In this document: piece by piece, positions 33,181 through 44,840 of the stretch
How the letters are laid out: each line of letters opens with the position of its first letter
How positions within the stretch are numbered: the stretch's first letter is position 1
Assembly (NCBI GenBank): GCA_008973525.1
Contig: WACJ01000117.1
Span: 744,001-808,000, forward strand
Length of the DNA stretch: 64,000 bases
From: Stenopsyche tienmushanensis
Lineage: Eukaryota > Arthropoda > Insecta > Trichoptera > Stenopsychidae
Direction of reading: 5' to 3'
The notes under the pieces: generated by a model
Databases searched by the model: none
What the model was told of the DNA's origin: nothing
Seen by the model: the letters and a program-made list of their open reading frames with translations, nothing else
Made by a program: the position numbers and the translations under genes

Positions 33181-34328
33181 TTTTACTATTGTAAACGATG
33201 GAATAGACTTTAGTATTGTATCAAACTACTTGTTTGAGAGTATTTGTATCCGGGACTTTGAACACCCAATCTCCACGAAATGAAAAAGCCTCATCCAATC
33301 GACAATCGCCTCTCTTAGATTGAGATAACAAGAATTTTAATTGGTGTTATGTTCTGAAAAAAAAATACAATTCAGACGGTAATAATATCCATTAGCCACA
33401 TAGATAATAGCCGTGTCTAAATTCTCACAAATTGAGACTCCCATTCCATAGACTGCTGTTTCGTAACACAATACCTCTCAATTTAACAAAAAAATATAAT
33501 AAAAAATATGATGCATGTTAACAAATGTGTCATTACACGCGTGTGAATCACAAGCGCGCGGTGATCCATAACCATTTATGCTCTATTTATGAAATCCGCG
33601 TAAATCAAGTCCGGCGCAATGTAGGCGTTTATCGGAACAGATCGGCTTTCGTCTGCATTGTGACACAAAAGGAAGGATGTGTGCGATCCGGGGGCGAAAC
33701 AACGCAACTTCCTCTTCTTTAATGAACCTATTTCGAAACGGTTCCGGAAGCGGAAGCTTTGAAGATCAATTAAGGCTGATCAAATAATCTGACTGTTGAG
33801 TGAAAGGATGCGAGAGAGGCTGTCAGCGGCGGCTGATGAAAGTTTCGTCTTCGCGGTTTGCGTTAATTACCCCGAGCATGGCGAGATTACCAGCACAGGA
33901 TATCTTCAAAGGACCCCATATTTATATCGTAAATTTTATTGTTGCTTCGTATAAATATTTTGATGGAGATAGGGTTATTGGAGCGGATATCTGGATAGTT
34001 ATCTTGGGCTCGAGCAAAGAAAGGTGCGCGCCGCGAGCCACAAATATTTGAATAGACGTATGTTTCTAATAATTTAATGGACATCATAAATCATGCGATT
34101 AGTCTATGTAAATGTTCGCTGGCCATTCAAAACACCCTCGAGATGTCATTAGATGTTTGGAGTCCATTAGGATAAAGGTGAGCAGTGAACTATGCCGGAC
34201 CACCAATGGGATAAGCTCATCTGTATATAAAATGTGTATTTATTTGGCGTTTCTAAATGCTGAACAACTATAATTTCATATAGATATCATAATATTTTAA
34301 CGAATGTTTGCATGATAAGATGGTTTTT
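33181..34328. other. Unassigned spacer
   Basis: No family copy. Frames at 33800-34087 overlap on both strands without motifs. Confidence 0.4.
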
Positions 34329-34946
34329 GTCCTTTTTTTGTGCGGTAGATGCGTTCCGCGGAAAATAGCATAAAAATAAATCGCACAAAAAAAGCTATGA
34401 CTTACATAGAAAAAGTGAAGATGAATTCCGTGGATTTTAAGCATCGCATAACTTTGAAACAGCTATATAAAATATGTCCAAAATCGCATAAAAAAAGAGG
34501 AAAACAATAAGGCAATTAAAAAAAATTGGTAACATTTAAAGGACGTCTTGCATCATTGGTAAAATTTAAAGGATGTCTGACATCCACTAGAAAAATACTA
34601 ATTATTTTAATTACAAACTATCATCTCTGCATGATAATTTTCGATATGACTCAAAATCACTCCCTTCTTCGGATGAAATAGTGTACCCAGTGTCAATGTC
34701 ATCATTGCTCTGTGCAGATTTTCTCTTTCCAACAATATAATTCATAATTAGTAAATATGTCACTATAGTCCCTAGCTCAAAAAAAAAAAATCACAAAATG
34801 GCGACTGTTTAAAAAAAAATTCAGTCATGTAATTTTTTGGCCTTATTTTGTCAAAATTTTAATTTGTATTTAAATAGAAAAATTTGCTTTAAAAAAACCG
34901 CATAACTTCGAAATCGCACAAAAAAAGTCGCACAAAAAGAGGTCCG
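34329..34946 (-). mobile_element. Family G MITE, copy 2
   Basis: Minus-strand reading begins TA-CACTCGGACCTC, then TTTTTGTGCGA and TTTCGAAGTTATGCGG, and ends in CCGCACAAAAAAAGGAC facing inward, so the ends are imperfect inverted repeats. It contains ATGATGCAAGACGTCCTTTA, as in the copy inside the P element at 9 kb. Near 34600-34745 the minus strand has an acidic frame (NDDIDTGYTISSEEGSDFES) that could be a leftover of a transposase N-terminus; the family is uncertain. Confidence 0.7.
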
Positions 34947-36149
34947 AGTGTATATTGTTGACAACAATATGATTTCGCTTATTCACGGTACAAAAATACA
35001 TTGAACTGCTATTCACGCGACAGCAATTAATCATACTGCAGTAGCATCATGATTTTGTATACAATGGGATCCCATAAAGCAGATGGTGTTTACATGAACT
35101 GCTTAATCATACGCAGGAATAAAAAACATAAAATAAACACAATTTATGAGACGTCTAACATCAAAAGGATGCCAACAAAACAACTCAAACATCGTCTCTT
35201 GTTGCTGACAAATTGTCATAAACAATGTTTCATCAAAAAAAAAAAAAAATTAAAACAATAATTGCTCGTGTAAAACGGGTTTCGCCCGATTCGTGGTGCC
35301 TATAATTTGTGAGTCATGATTTATGAAACGATAACTGACCTCCACTATTTGATGACAGCGGCTCCATTTATGATATTGAATTTAATTTAAATTCTATCGA
35401 AGCTTTGGGTCCTACGTGTGAATATGCTAAATGGAAATTATATGCTTTTCGTGCGTTTAATTTATTATACTAGTTTGCATCCTGTTGAAACATCAACGGT
35501 GAATATCAAAAATAGAACTCGGCCAAAATTATGCCATGACAGGGACGTGATACATATCATGGTTATATTGATAATAACCGACTGTATTGCCATTTGTAGC
35601 GTTTATATGTCCGTGGGAACATACAAAATGTATCAAAACAGACAAACATTTAGAATTTCCACAGATTACGGATATATTTATGCTAAAAAATATGATTTTA
35701 TACATGTAAATATGTTTGTGGCTTTTATGCTAATTTATTGGTTGTTGTTTTTTTTTTTAATATAATAGTTAATGTTGCAAATGCAAATGAGATTGTACGA
35801 CTGTGAGAACACTCCAAAGATAAACAAATACTCAAAAAACTTGTTTGTTTGGAGTGAATGGAGTGACAAATTGGCTTCAACGTCACAGAAAGTGAAACTC
35901 CAAGCAGCAAATGGACAAAAAGAAAAGGATAATCGTTTATAGTCTCTCTGTCGTTTACATCATGAGACATGCCCCGCGCAACCTCTATTGTGTATGTCTA
36001 TAGATAGCATAAGACAACCACTAGATGCATAGCAAACCTATTTTATTATATATTACACAAAAAACCTAAAAACATCTTTTGCTCCTATCAGAATTATGTC
36101 AAATTTTTTTTTTAATATATCTTTAAAAAAATGACTTTGTTTTAAGCCT
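34947..36149. other. Unassigned spacer with a hydrophobic 115-codon frame
   Basis: The plus frame at 35418-35765 has two hydrophobic runs (IMVILIITDCIAICSVYM and MFVAFMLIYWLLFFFLI). AT-rich DNA gives such runs by chance, and there is no family motif or context to call it a gene. Confidence 0.35.
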
Positions 36150-36485
36150 TTGAGTAGTGAACTAAAATCATCACAAACTTAGATGCTATATTTGTATGTC
36201 CGCCGCTTATCTTCCGTATAAATCTACTTATCCGGCAGGACCGTCGCAGCGTGTATGAAGCTTGTACATACATAAATTAACATTGTTGATAGCACCCAAG
36301 ATTCAGTTATTTATTTGCATAAATACTATAAATCGACTTTAATCGACTTAAAATCGATTCATTATATCATTCATATATCATTATTGGTCGATAAATTTGG
36401 GTCTCTATTTCTCTCTATTTCTCTCCGTCTCCATTTCTCTCCCAACTCAACGCGCAAGACATTCTCCGTCTTTGTCTCCTAAATA
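36150..36485 (+). mobile_element. piggyBac-like family C copy 8
   Basis: Starts TTTTAAGCCTTTGAGTAGTG (TTAA retained as TTTAA-G). It follows the family order: GATGCTATATTTGTATGTCC, GGCAGGACCGTCGCAGCGTG, AAGCTTGTACATACAT, TTGGTCGATAAATTTGGGT, and the CT-rich block. The right end is lost after ACATTCTCCGTCTTTGTCTC. Confidence 0.75.
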
Positions 36486-36669
36486 CTTATTTAAATACAT
36501 ATTTTTACTAATAAATATCTAGTAAAAATATGTATTAAAAAAATGTTTGTTTCATTATTATCGAATTTGACTAGAATACCCCCTCAATTAAAACGTGGCA
36601 AAACAATAAAATAGATCGCAAATTTAATGTTTGATAATAATTTGAATAAATAATATTCAATTAAAAATG

Positions 36670-36990
36670 CATTTAATATATAAAAATGAATTTGGTTTTG
36701 TTCGTTCGGAATGCGCTGCCATACCGTTCATCGGATTGCGATAAAATTTCGTCCACTTATTGCTAAAGATTCCGCGAGTAACATAGGCATATTCTAATAT
36801 ATAAAAATCAATGTTTGTTTGTCCGTATTTAATACGCTGCCATGTCGTTCGTTCGATTGCAATAAAACTTTGCCAATTTATTGTTTGCACTCTCTTAAAT
36901 AATATAGGTATAGTACAATTAACTTACAGTAGATTTTATATATAAAAAAAATGTTTGTATGTTTGTTCATGCTAGTTGTAAATAAGAATT
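36670..36990 (+). mobile_element. Helitron-like family H copy 3
   Basis: Three head units in a row, each starting with a TATAAAAA-type word (36680, 36800, 36940) and the first two with CGCTGCCATACCGTTCAT or a variant. The order and spacing match copy 1. The third unit stops after ATGTTTGTTCATGC. Confidence 0.7.
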
Positions 36991-38029
36991 TTCGCACCGA
37001 GGCAAAACATTAATCAAGCGAATCCTTCTATTATTTTGATATATTTTCGCATCGAATCTTGATGGAATCTAATATTTGTATGGGATCGAATAATATTTTT
37101 CTTCTCATACAAATGTTTGGCTTAATGACACTTAGGCCCGTCGTTTCGTCCAATGGACTGGTAGTTCATTCGGTTTTGTGTCCTGGCGGTTATTGGTCAT
37201 CGTCCGTGAAGATGACCACGTGGTGTCTATTGTTGGGAGCAGGGCAGAGGTCAACAATTCAATCTGACCAATCGCCCGTGAATTTGGCCCGAGGATGTGT
37301 ATTCGGTTCACAGAACTATCCCAAAGCTATTCAAAGATCCAATCGACTCTGGATTGTACTGCAGACAAAAGTAACGACGGAGTGATAATGATGGCTACGA
37401 TGATAAATGGACGCGATTCGCCACCACCGCCATCCCCAAATCTGAGCTGAGAGATGATATTAAAAACACTGCCGCATATTCACCGAGAAAAAATTAAATG
37501 GTGATCTTGGGCGTCGGAATAAATGTAATATGTAAATTTCGTGGCTAGCACGAAATGGAATCCACATGTTCGTTAAAGAATTTACAAGGCATCAATTCGA
37601 TCCCGCGGAGAAATGTTTCCACGAAAATACGCGTCCTGTAATTCCTGAACAAGGATCAGAGCAAAACAATTCTTAATTATCACCCTACAGCATTCAAAGA
37701 GCCAGTCAACGTTTTAGAGATTAACATGACACTGTTGAAATGTTGAAAACGGGCAAACATGCGAGCTGTTCAACCACAACATATTACAAACGCAAAAGCA
37801 TCCCTTCGCCAAAGCTCGAGCTGAACATAGGGCTGAATTGAAAGTAATGTTTCGTTTGATAAAAATATTCGGATATCAACTCATGTATGCCCGAAGGATT
37901 ATATCCTTCAACGGCTAAATTGGAAATTCCAATCGAGATACAAGGAAAACATTTTTATAAACTACTAATTCTATCAATAAATCCCCTAAAATAAAATGGC
38001 AAGCATTTTGTATTTTGCACCAGCACGTT
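36991..38029. other. Unassigned spacer
   Basis: The 108-codon plus frame at 37059-37385 has no recognised domain. No repeat family seen. Confidence 0.4.
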
Positions 38030-38600
38030 GAAGGCTACTAAATCGAGACATTCTCGACGAAATCTGAACGCTTGGAAACAGCGACGTAACTACTAATTGG
38101 CGAGCTTAGACGACGCCTAGTAATATACACAGTACATATGTTTTTCAAATTGTTATAATAACCTTTCCCTACCGGTGATGTATTTACTACACCTCGACTC
38201 TAATAATGCGAATATCGATATGAAATATAATAGATACGGGCTTTAGAATTTTTGTATTCCTCCGTAATATAATTACGAATACCATTAAATTATTATAGTA
38301 TATAAGTATTCATCTGCAGCGACGGAAATAAATAATTTGTTGGGAAATCGGGAATTTTGCGAGTTTTACTCCGTGTCTCGGCAGAAAGGAATTTTATCAA
38401 CCACATTGATGGTATTATATGAAAATGGGGGCTCACGTGGTCATCAACTTGAACTAGCATTTAAATTTAACAGCACAACGAGTGTAGAGGCTGAGCGTGC
38501 ATTTTCAGTAGCAGATTGCCTGGCTTCCAAAATCAGATCCAGACTAAATGACTAAACACTCGATGTTTAATGTTATTTCGGGCATATTTTCAAAATAATG
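38030..38600 (+). mobile_element. hAT element, family A copy 5, keeps the C-terminal motif
   Basis: The most complete 3' half. The core block is followed by a frame (38337-38555) with GHQLELAFKF and TSVEAERAFSVADCLASKIR, then SRLND, stop, TLDV. This is the hAT C-terminal dimerisation domain (usual form TSVxSERVFSxAGxxxxxKRxRLxxxTLxxLxFL). A short deletion removes the YLMMTPP part. The element's 3' terminus is not found, and the sequence passes into unrelated DNA before the Helitron-like copy. Confidence 0.85.
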
Positions 38601-38689
38601 TTTGAATTTTTTTTAGCGTTTTATCTATTTTTGAATTGTATTTTTATCTTTTCTTAAATAAATAAAATTCTTTTGCCTTCAAATAAATT

Positions 38690-39155
38690 GTAAGTTCCGC
38701 CTTCAAGTAATACTGTAAGTTATATATACCTATATTATTTGAGAGAGTGCAAACAATAAGTTGACAAAGTTTTATCGCAATCGAATGAACGGTATGGCAG
38801 CGCATTAAATACGGACAAACAAACATTGTTTTTTTTATTATATTAGACTACGCGTATGTTACTCGCGAAATCCTTAGCAACAAGTGGACGAAGTTTTATC
38901 GCAATCCGATGAACGGTATGGCATCACATTTCACATGAACAAAACCCAATTAATTTTTATATATTAGACTGATCAATTTTCATAGCCAAATTCCGGGTTA
39001 TATTTGAATACTCCTGATTGATAGCGCATAGGTTACCTTTTCTTCACCAATGGCTGACATGGCTTATTAGTAACAATTGATGGCAGTCACCGGTGGTTGC
39101 CATGGCACAATACGTGTTAAATCGTATTATAAGAACTATGGCTAAATTTCGCAGA
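38690..39155 (-). mobile_element. Helitron-like family H copy 4
   Basis: Inverted and nearly colinear with copy 1 at 222-700, including the region beyond the head units: GCCAAATTCCGGGTTATATT, TGATAGCGCATAGGTTACC, a 24-bp palindrome (39080-39103) and CGTATTATAAGAACTATGGC. These two copies share the longest family segment in the window. The ends therefore probably lie near TTCTTGTAATACG (copy 1) and CGTATTATAAGAA (here). Confidence 0.75.
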
Positions 39156-41282
39156 TTATGCATTTAGCTATATTGTAGATCCATGCAATATTATATTATA
39201 AATAATCGATATTGTAGATAAACACTTCACAGGTCCATAAATGCCGTTAGTGCTTTCGTGGGAACATTTTGTGCTTCATTGCCGCTAATCTATTGTAATT
39301 GAATATAAGATCCTATTAAACAAGGGGATTTGTTTTCGTATCAGGTTGTCATAATTAGTTTTCACCACCCCAAGGAAGACTCCTCAGTCTTTAAAAGTAT
39401 TGAATGGTTCGTGAAACTTGACTTCAACGCGTAATAGTTTTGAAGTGTCTTCAATATGTTAATTACGATAATTATACATTGGATAGTGATGGTATTCAAT
39501 TGGGAAAACGCGTGGATGGCATCTTGTGGCATCACCCGCACGCGAGGCCAATCATCACTGACGTTTTTGATATTGACTTTCATACTATATTTTCATTATG
39601 ATTGACATGCATATTATACTACAGATTCGTGTAAAGAGGATGCAAATGCCGTTTCGTTCCAAAGCCATGGCTGTTTCTGGTCATAAAGCCAAATTAAGTG
39701 GTCGATGTGATGTCTTCATGCGCGACTAAGAGCCTAACCTTAGGGTTCGTGAGCAAGAATCGGCAATTAACGAGACAACTTAGAATTAATTCCTGGGGCA
39801 TTATTACGGCCTGTTGGCTCCACATACCCACAATGGATGATACACGTATCGCATGTGCCTCTCACGTGTCACAAAGGAACAATTTGACTGGGTGATTAAT
39901 GGGGAGAGCCTCACTGTGGTTACGAACTACTGAGTTTATCGAATAAATGAGATGTGAAATTCGGTGACTGATGCAAGCATCTGTATAAATTAAGATAAGG
40001 GACGGTGTAAACAAGCGTGGGCATGTATTTGAAGGCGGCTGTTGAAACAGGTGTGTTTAACACGCAGATGACGGGAGGGTGATACAGAAGGCGTCCTGGA
40101 AATGGTGTTTATTGGGCGACAGACTTGTGAGAATGCCAATCTTGTGTAGCGTATTAATCAATTACTTATTTTTATACTGTAAGCGTTCCTACGAATGCAC
40201 AGATAACATATGACAAACGCAGAAAGGGCACACTAGGGGTTGTATTATTAATATGATCGTTTTACACGAGCATAGTAAATTATAGATATTGGCTTGTATC
40301 ATATTTTTCCTAGATTAAATAAATATGTAGCAGCTTTTGTCAAAATATCCATAGAAAACGGCACCCTTTGAAGGAGCCTTTTAAGAGTCGGTTTAGTCAT
40401 ACGATCACGCATTAGACCTGGTCGGTCGAGGATGCGCCCTCTTTTGAGGATATAAGACTTATTTCGAGGACAATGAAGGCGGTCTCAATATATTAGAGAG
40501 TGAATGAAGGTAAGATGTGACAGGTAAGAAGATCAGGAGGCGAGCGAGAAGAGAATTTTGATGGGATTTCAGCCACACCCCAATTCAAAGGGCTCCCTCC
40601 CGATAGACACTCGCGTTGATAAATACATAATTTCCAGGGGATTTCATAAAATGCGCGCTGAAAGCCCGTCGTTGTCGGGGCAATTATACTTGAGCCCATT
40701 GCAATTAACAGGACAATGGGGTTGCATAAAATGCAACAGATCGGATCGGGCGATGGCGCAGATAAAATTATGAAAGTATCGTGTGCCAGTTTTGGCTAAC
40801 CATATGCACTGCTAAAACATCCCAGATATAACACAATAAAAATCATCCCCTCGCAACAGTTGCTGGGGATGCTTTCAATAGATACATCCGACCTAAAAAC
40901 GACCATGTGGCGCATCAAGGTGAATGCCGATTTAATCCCCATTTTAATTCATGCTGCAATATAATCTACATTAGGGCATTAAAAAAGATCATCTGCTCCT
41001 CCCTCCAACAATCAAATATAAAAAAATAGATAATTCAAGCGTGATATGAAAGGGGGTTGATTTTTTACATGCATAATTATCCATATGTTTTATTTTATTC
41101 CCTATATCAAAAATGTGCACCAAATGCAATTTTATTGTTGTTAAATGTATGCCAATATTACAACAATAATATTGTAAAAATTGATCTATATTTTGAATGA
41201 AATCTACAAATTTCCATGATATACTTTAAAAAGGAATTCTCAAATGAATGAGTTTTTAGTCATTCACTATCAAAAACAGCAT
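39156..41282. other. Unassigned spacer (longest but one)
   Basis: About 2.1 kb in which I find no family copy and no protein remnant. An imperfect inverted repeat CATCCCC...GGGGATG occurs near 40845. Confidence 0.45.
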
Positions 41283-41520
41283 ACTTCTTATTTACTTTTT
41301 TCAACACGGTTGACATTATATCTCAAGTTCTAATTGAGCGATTTACTTCAAATTCAATCCAATTTTTTTATTGTGCAATCTTCTATCGTTCCTACCAGAT
41401 TTATGTCAAAATTTAATTTATAAGTATTTTTAAAAAAATTAAAACTAAAAAAATAAGGTCAGCAAAAATGACTTTTTTTAAACAGTTGCCATTTTGTGAA
41501 AATAAAAGTATTATTTTTCT
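41283..41520 (+). mobile_element. Family G MITE fragment, copy 3
   Basis: TTTTTTCAACACGGTTGACA, TCTCAAGTTCTAATTGAGCG and CGTTCCTACCAGATTTATGT match 9550-9660 inside the P element at 9 kb. CAGTTGCCATTTTGTG matches 34.8 kb. Neither terminus is preserved. Confidence 0.65.
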
Positions 41521-41784
41521 TTATGGTAGGAACTATAGTGATATCTTTTCTAATTAAGAATCTTTTATATTTTATTAATTTTATATGACTAGAAGGGTTA
41601 AAATCATGTCAACCAGGATACGCTCTTTTTATTATCCCTTATACTTAACCAGTCTATAACTTTTTAAAAAAATTATACATTCTAAAAATGTCAATAAACA
41701 TCTAGGGAAAAAATGCATGGTAAAAATATTGTCTGTTTCTGTTTTATCGAGCTTTAAAAATGTCTTCTAGATTAAATTACCCTT

Positions 41785-41880
41785 TTAACACATTACACGC
41801 AGGGCGCCGATTTTTACAAATGCATTTTGACTAATCATATTGATAATTGATTCAGATACACCCGGACTGTAAAGTGTTAA
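41785..41880. mobile_element. Very short TTAA-flanked element (family P-like)
   Basis: TTAA (41785-41788)-CACATTACACGCAGGGCG and, from the other side, TTAA (41877-41880)-CACTTTACAGTCCGGGTG enclose 88 bp with imperfect inverted ends. It resembles family P ends only at CACATT, so it may be a different TTAA MITE or a chance pairing. Confidence 0.45.
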
Positions 41881-41951
41881 AATCTATCTGTTATTTAAAA
41901 TGATATACACATATAAATACATATTTTCTGATGAATCCCGCTTGTAATGAG

Positions 41952-42437
41952 CAGAGCCGTAGCTAGGGTATGAAACGCCCGTGGCAATTTATTTTTTAAA
42001 GTCAAAACTAATACTATTATAATGTATGTTTTAAAATAATATACAAAGATAGTTCCGTCATATAAATGGCAGTTATTGTTGTATGTAACTATGATAAAAA
42101 GTGTCTAGACGCTACGTTGTTTCCGTGATTCTACAGATCATAGAAAATGACCCTAAAAGAGGACGAAGTGGCCATAAGGATTACATGCTCAATCGGTCCA
42201 ATTTTCAGACCGCTGATATGACGAATGTGCGCCTCGCGATCGGATGCCGTACCTGAATATAACGATAGCGAAGAGAAGATAGATTAGACAACTTAGTATA
42301 TATTATAAAAACGGACAGAGTCAATCAGTGTTGGTTCATGTAAAGAAGAATGGTTGAGTAAAATAAAAACCATGTGCAACTCTCGACCAGGTCGGTATTC
42401 TGCATTTTGCGCCCCAAGCCCGCTTGTTACGACTCTG
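41952..42437. mobile_element. Family D hAT-type element, copy 4 (complete)
   Basis: Ends CAGAGCCGTAGCTAGGG and, inverted, CAGAGTCGTAACAAGCG. The flanks GTAATGAG (41944-41951) and GTAATGTG (42438-42445) agree at 7 of 8 bases as the target duplication. At 486 bp it has one internal block and is the shortest intact copy. Same orientation as copy 1. Confidence 0.85.
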
Positions 42438-44034
42438 GTAATGTGCTTATAATTAATCGCCTATTTGACGACGATTATGGTCCCAAATTTGATCCGCGTG
42501 CCGCATGTTGAGGACGCCTTTTCACGTACTTAATATCAATAAATCATATCAGAAATATTAAAACGTAGAAACATCGGTCATTGAATAAATATACATGAGC
42601 GGCAAACTATTCAAATATTTACAGAAAGATGCACCACAGAACATACTAAACACTTGAATACTATTTTCGTCATGTCTCAACAGACACACTCAACCTTTTG
42701 ATATTCAGTTGGTAAGTACACAAAATACCACACGTTCATATTTCGCGTGGCATTTCCAATAAAGCATAGGTGCGTACAAATTATCATCTCGAGAGCATAA
42801 ATACGCATCAGCGCGTGTCCGGCTTTCAAGGTGTTAAAGCGCGAATCTAGAGCATGGACATTGAAATGTATCCATATTTCAAATATGCGACATACAATAT
42901 GCTCGATTTCCATTGGATTTTCAACGCGTTTCAGTAAAAAGTCCTGCGGCTTTGTGCACTGAACCACGGTTTAAATTTATCAACAGTGCGGTAACAAAGC
43001 ATATCGCAATATAATTCTTTGATTGTGTTTACTGAGTCGTAATTTTCTATATCAGATATCGCGTCACGTATGAGAGGCCTTTCGACAGAGGTGATCAACC
43101 TGTTTTGAAGGCGGATTTCGTTTCCATTTGACGACGAAAAAAAATTAGGCGCGCACCAAAAATAAACGCACGCATAAACTGAGCATCCCAACTAACGTCT
43201 GTTTGTGCGTTTTCTAAGACCGGTCTCGCATTAAATTGCAGCTTAAATATAGACAGACGAGCTTCATAGAGAGAATAGCGTTCAACGAGGCACCACAGAA
43301 TCCGCGGACAGATGTCCTCCTTTTTTGTCGCAAATCTGTCACTCCACTTCTGTTCAGCACACTCCAATCATAAAAAAATGATACTTTTATATCATGATAC
43401 GTCTTCCGTGGTGTAAGCACTCATATGGTCTCCATAACGGGAAATCAACTCTTCATGTTGTAATAAAATCACTGCATTTAGTTCTAAGCGCGGGGGAAAG
43501 TAGAAATTCGATAGCAGCTCATAACCACGACTATCAAGCTCCTTCCTTTGGGTTGAGGAAAGATTCTTGAACATAAATCCTTCCGCAATGGTTGAGGATG
43601 TAATTCGATAGCAAAAATGTGCTATTCAATCCACATCCGTGCTGGATTTTGCTTTGTCTACAAATATATATAAAAGCATTTGCAATTCAATTGACTTTAA
43701 GTCATAAATCGATAACGTCTAGTTTGTCCTCCTGACCCAACAGGTCATGGTAGCAGTAATTCAATAAACCTACTTAATTTTTTATCTACTGCAAAAAGCA
43801 AATTTTGACCCTATCTTATGCCCATTTATCACAAGCAATAATGATTAGAATGCTCAGTATAATCAAAATATTGCGTGTGTGAATAAGTTCACGCCGCTTT
43901 TCGTGAAAATAAATTCTTTATTTAAAAAAATAATACTAAAGCATGTCACTTAAAATATTGTCTATCACTAAACACTATTTTTGGCCATCTTCGGAAAAAC
44001 AACACATCTTTTGAGGCACATCGAAAAAAATCTG
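42438..44034. other. Unassigned region with staggered minus-strand frames
   Basis: Five overlapping minus frames of 60-96 codons (43574 down to 42677) cover 900 bp in changing phases, as a frameshifted gene might. I recognise no family in any of them (for example CPRILWCLVERYSLYEARLS). No known repeat family is present. Confidence 0.35.
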
Positions 44035-44425
44035 GATTGAAATTTTTATCTAACAGAAATCGTACACCTCACCAGGACGATGAAGGCTACTAAACGCCGA
44101 AATCTGGACGCTTGGAAACAGCGGCGTAACTAGCTTAGGCAACGCCAAGGGCAGTAACTGTCTAATCTATGTATACATATATACAGTATATATATGTTAT
44201 AATAACCTTTCCCTACCGGTGATGTATTTACTACACCTCGACTCTAATAATGCGAATATCGATATGAAATATAATAGATACGGGGTTCAAAATTTGTGTA
44301 TTCCTCCGTAATATAATTAAGAATCACATCAAAGTATTATAGTATGTAAGTATTCATCTGCAGCGACGGAAATAAATAATTTGTCGGGAAATCGGGAATT
44401 TTGCGAGTTTTAGTCCGTGTCCCCC
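44035..44425 (+). mobile_element. hAT element fragment, family A copy 6
   Basis: Begins in the CDS-5' side segment (GAAATTTTTATCTAACAGAA, GACGATGAAGGCTACTAAA) and runs through the core to GCGAGTTTTAGTCCGTGTCC, where it is cut. Both shared sites are stops (TAA and TAG). The dimerisation region is missing. Confidence 0.75.
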
Positions 44426-44479
44426 CTTAACCCCTAAAGGAGTACTGAGCATAGGGTCTGAGATCCCTTACTCCACTTA

Positions 44480-44830
44480 CATGGTTAACCCAAATTTATC
44501 AAATAATAATGATTTCGATTTCAAGTGTTTTATTTGTTTACGCAAAGAAATGACCGAATATTGTGTGTTATCGACAGTGTTTATTTATTTAATTGCTTCC
44601 TGTTCGTCGCTGCTTGTTGAACGAGTCTTTGTCCATTTATCATTTCCTTCTCAAATAGGAGCAAATGAATCATTTTTTTGTATATTGTTTATGTAAAGAA
44701 ATGACGTGGTCTTGTATGCTATCAACGGTGTTTATTTACAATTGACTCTGCCTCGGATTGAAGATAGTCTTACGCTGATAGGAGCTGATAGTAATCGGTG
44801 TAAAGCGATTATGACTCCTCAAAAGGTTAA
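44480..44830 (-). mobile_element. piggyBac-like family C copy 9
   Basis: The high-coordinate end is GACTCCTCAAAAGG-TTAA, a family terminus. The adjoining 75 bp match 4060-4180 in reverse. Further in, two copies of the block (ATTGTGTGTTATCGACAGTG and TTGTATGCTATCAACGGTG) indicate an internal duplication. The low end stops in the GGTTAACCCAAATTTATC segment, an interior part of complete copies. Confidence 0.7.
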
Positions 44831-44840
44831 GCTATAAGCA

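Noticed and set aside
33005..33283. 92-codon plus-strand open frame
   Set aside because: It is the complement of a minus-strand mariner remnant whose motifs (RSGRPNEATTPEM, KLCARWMPRLL) are clear.
35418..35765. 115-codon frame with two hydrophobic segments, receptor-like at first glance
   Set aside because: No conserved receptor motif, no splice context, and AT-rich DNA yields Ile/Phe/Leu-rich frames by chance.
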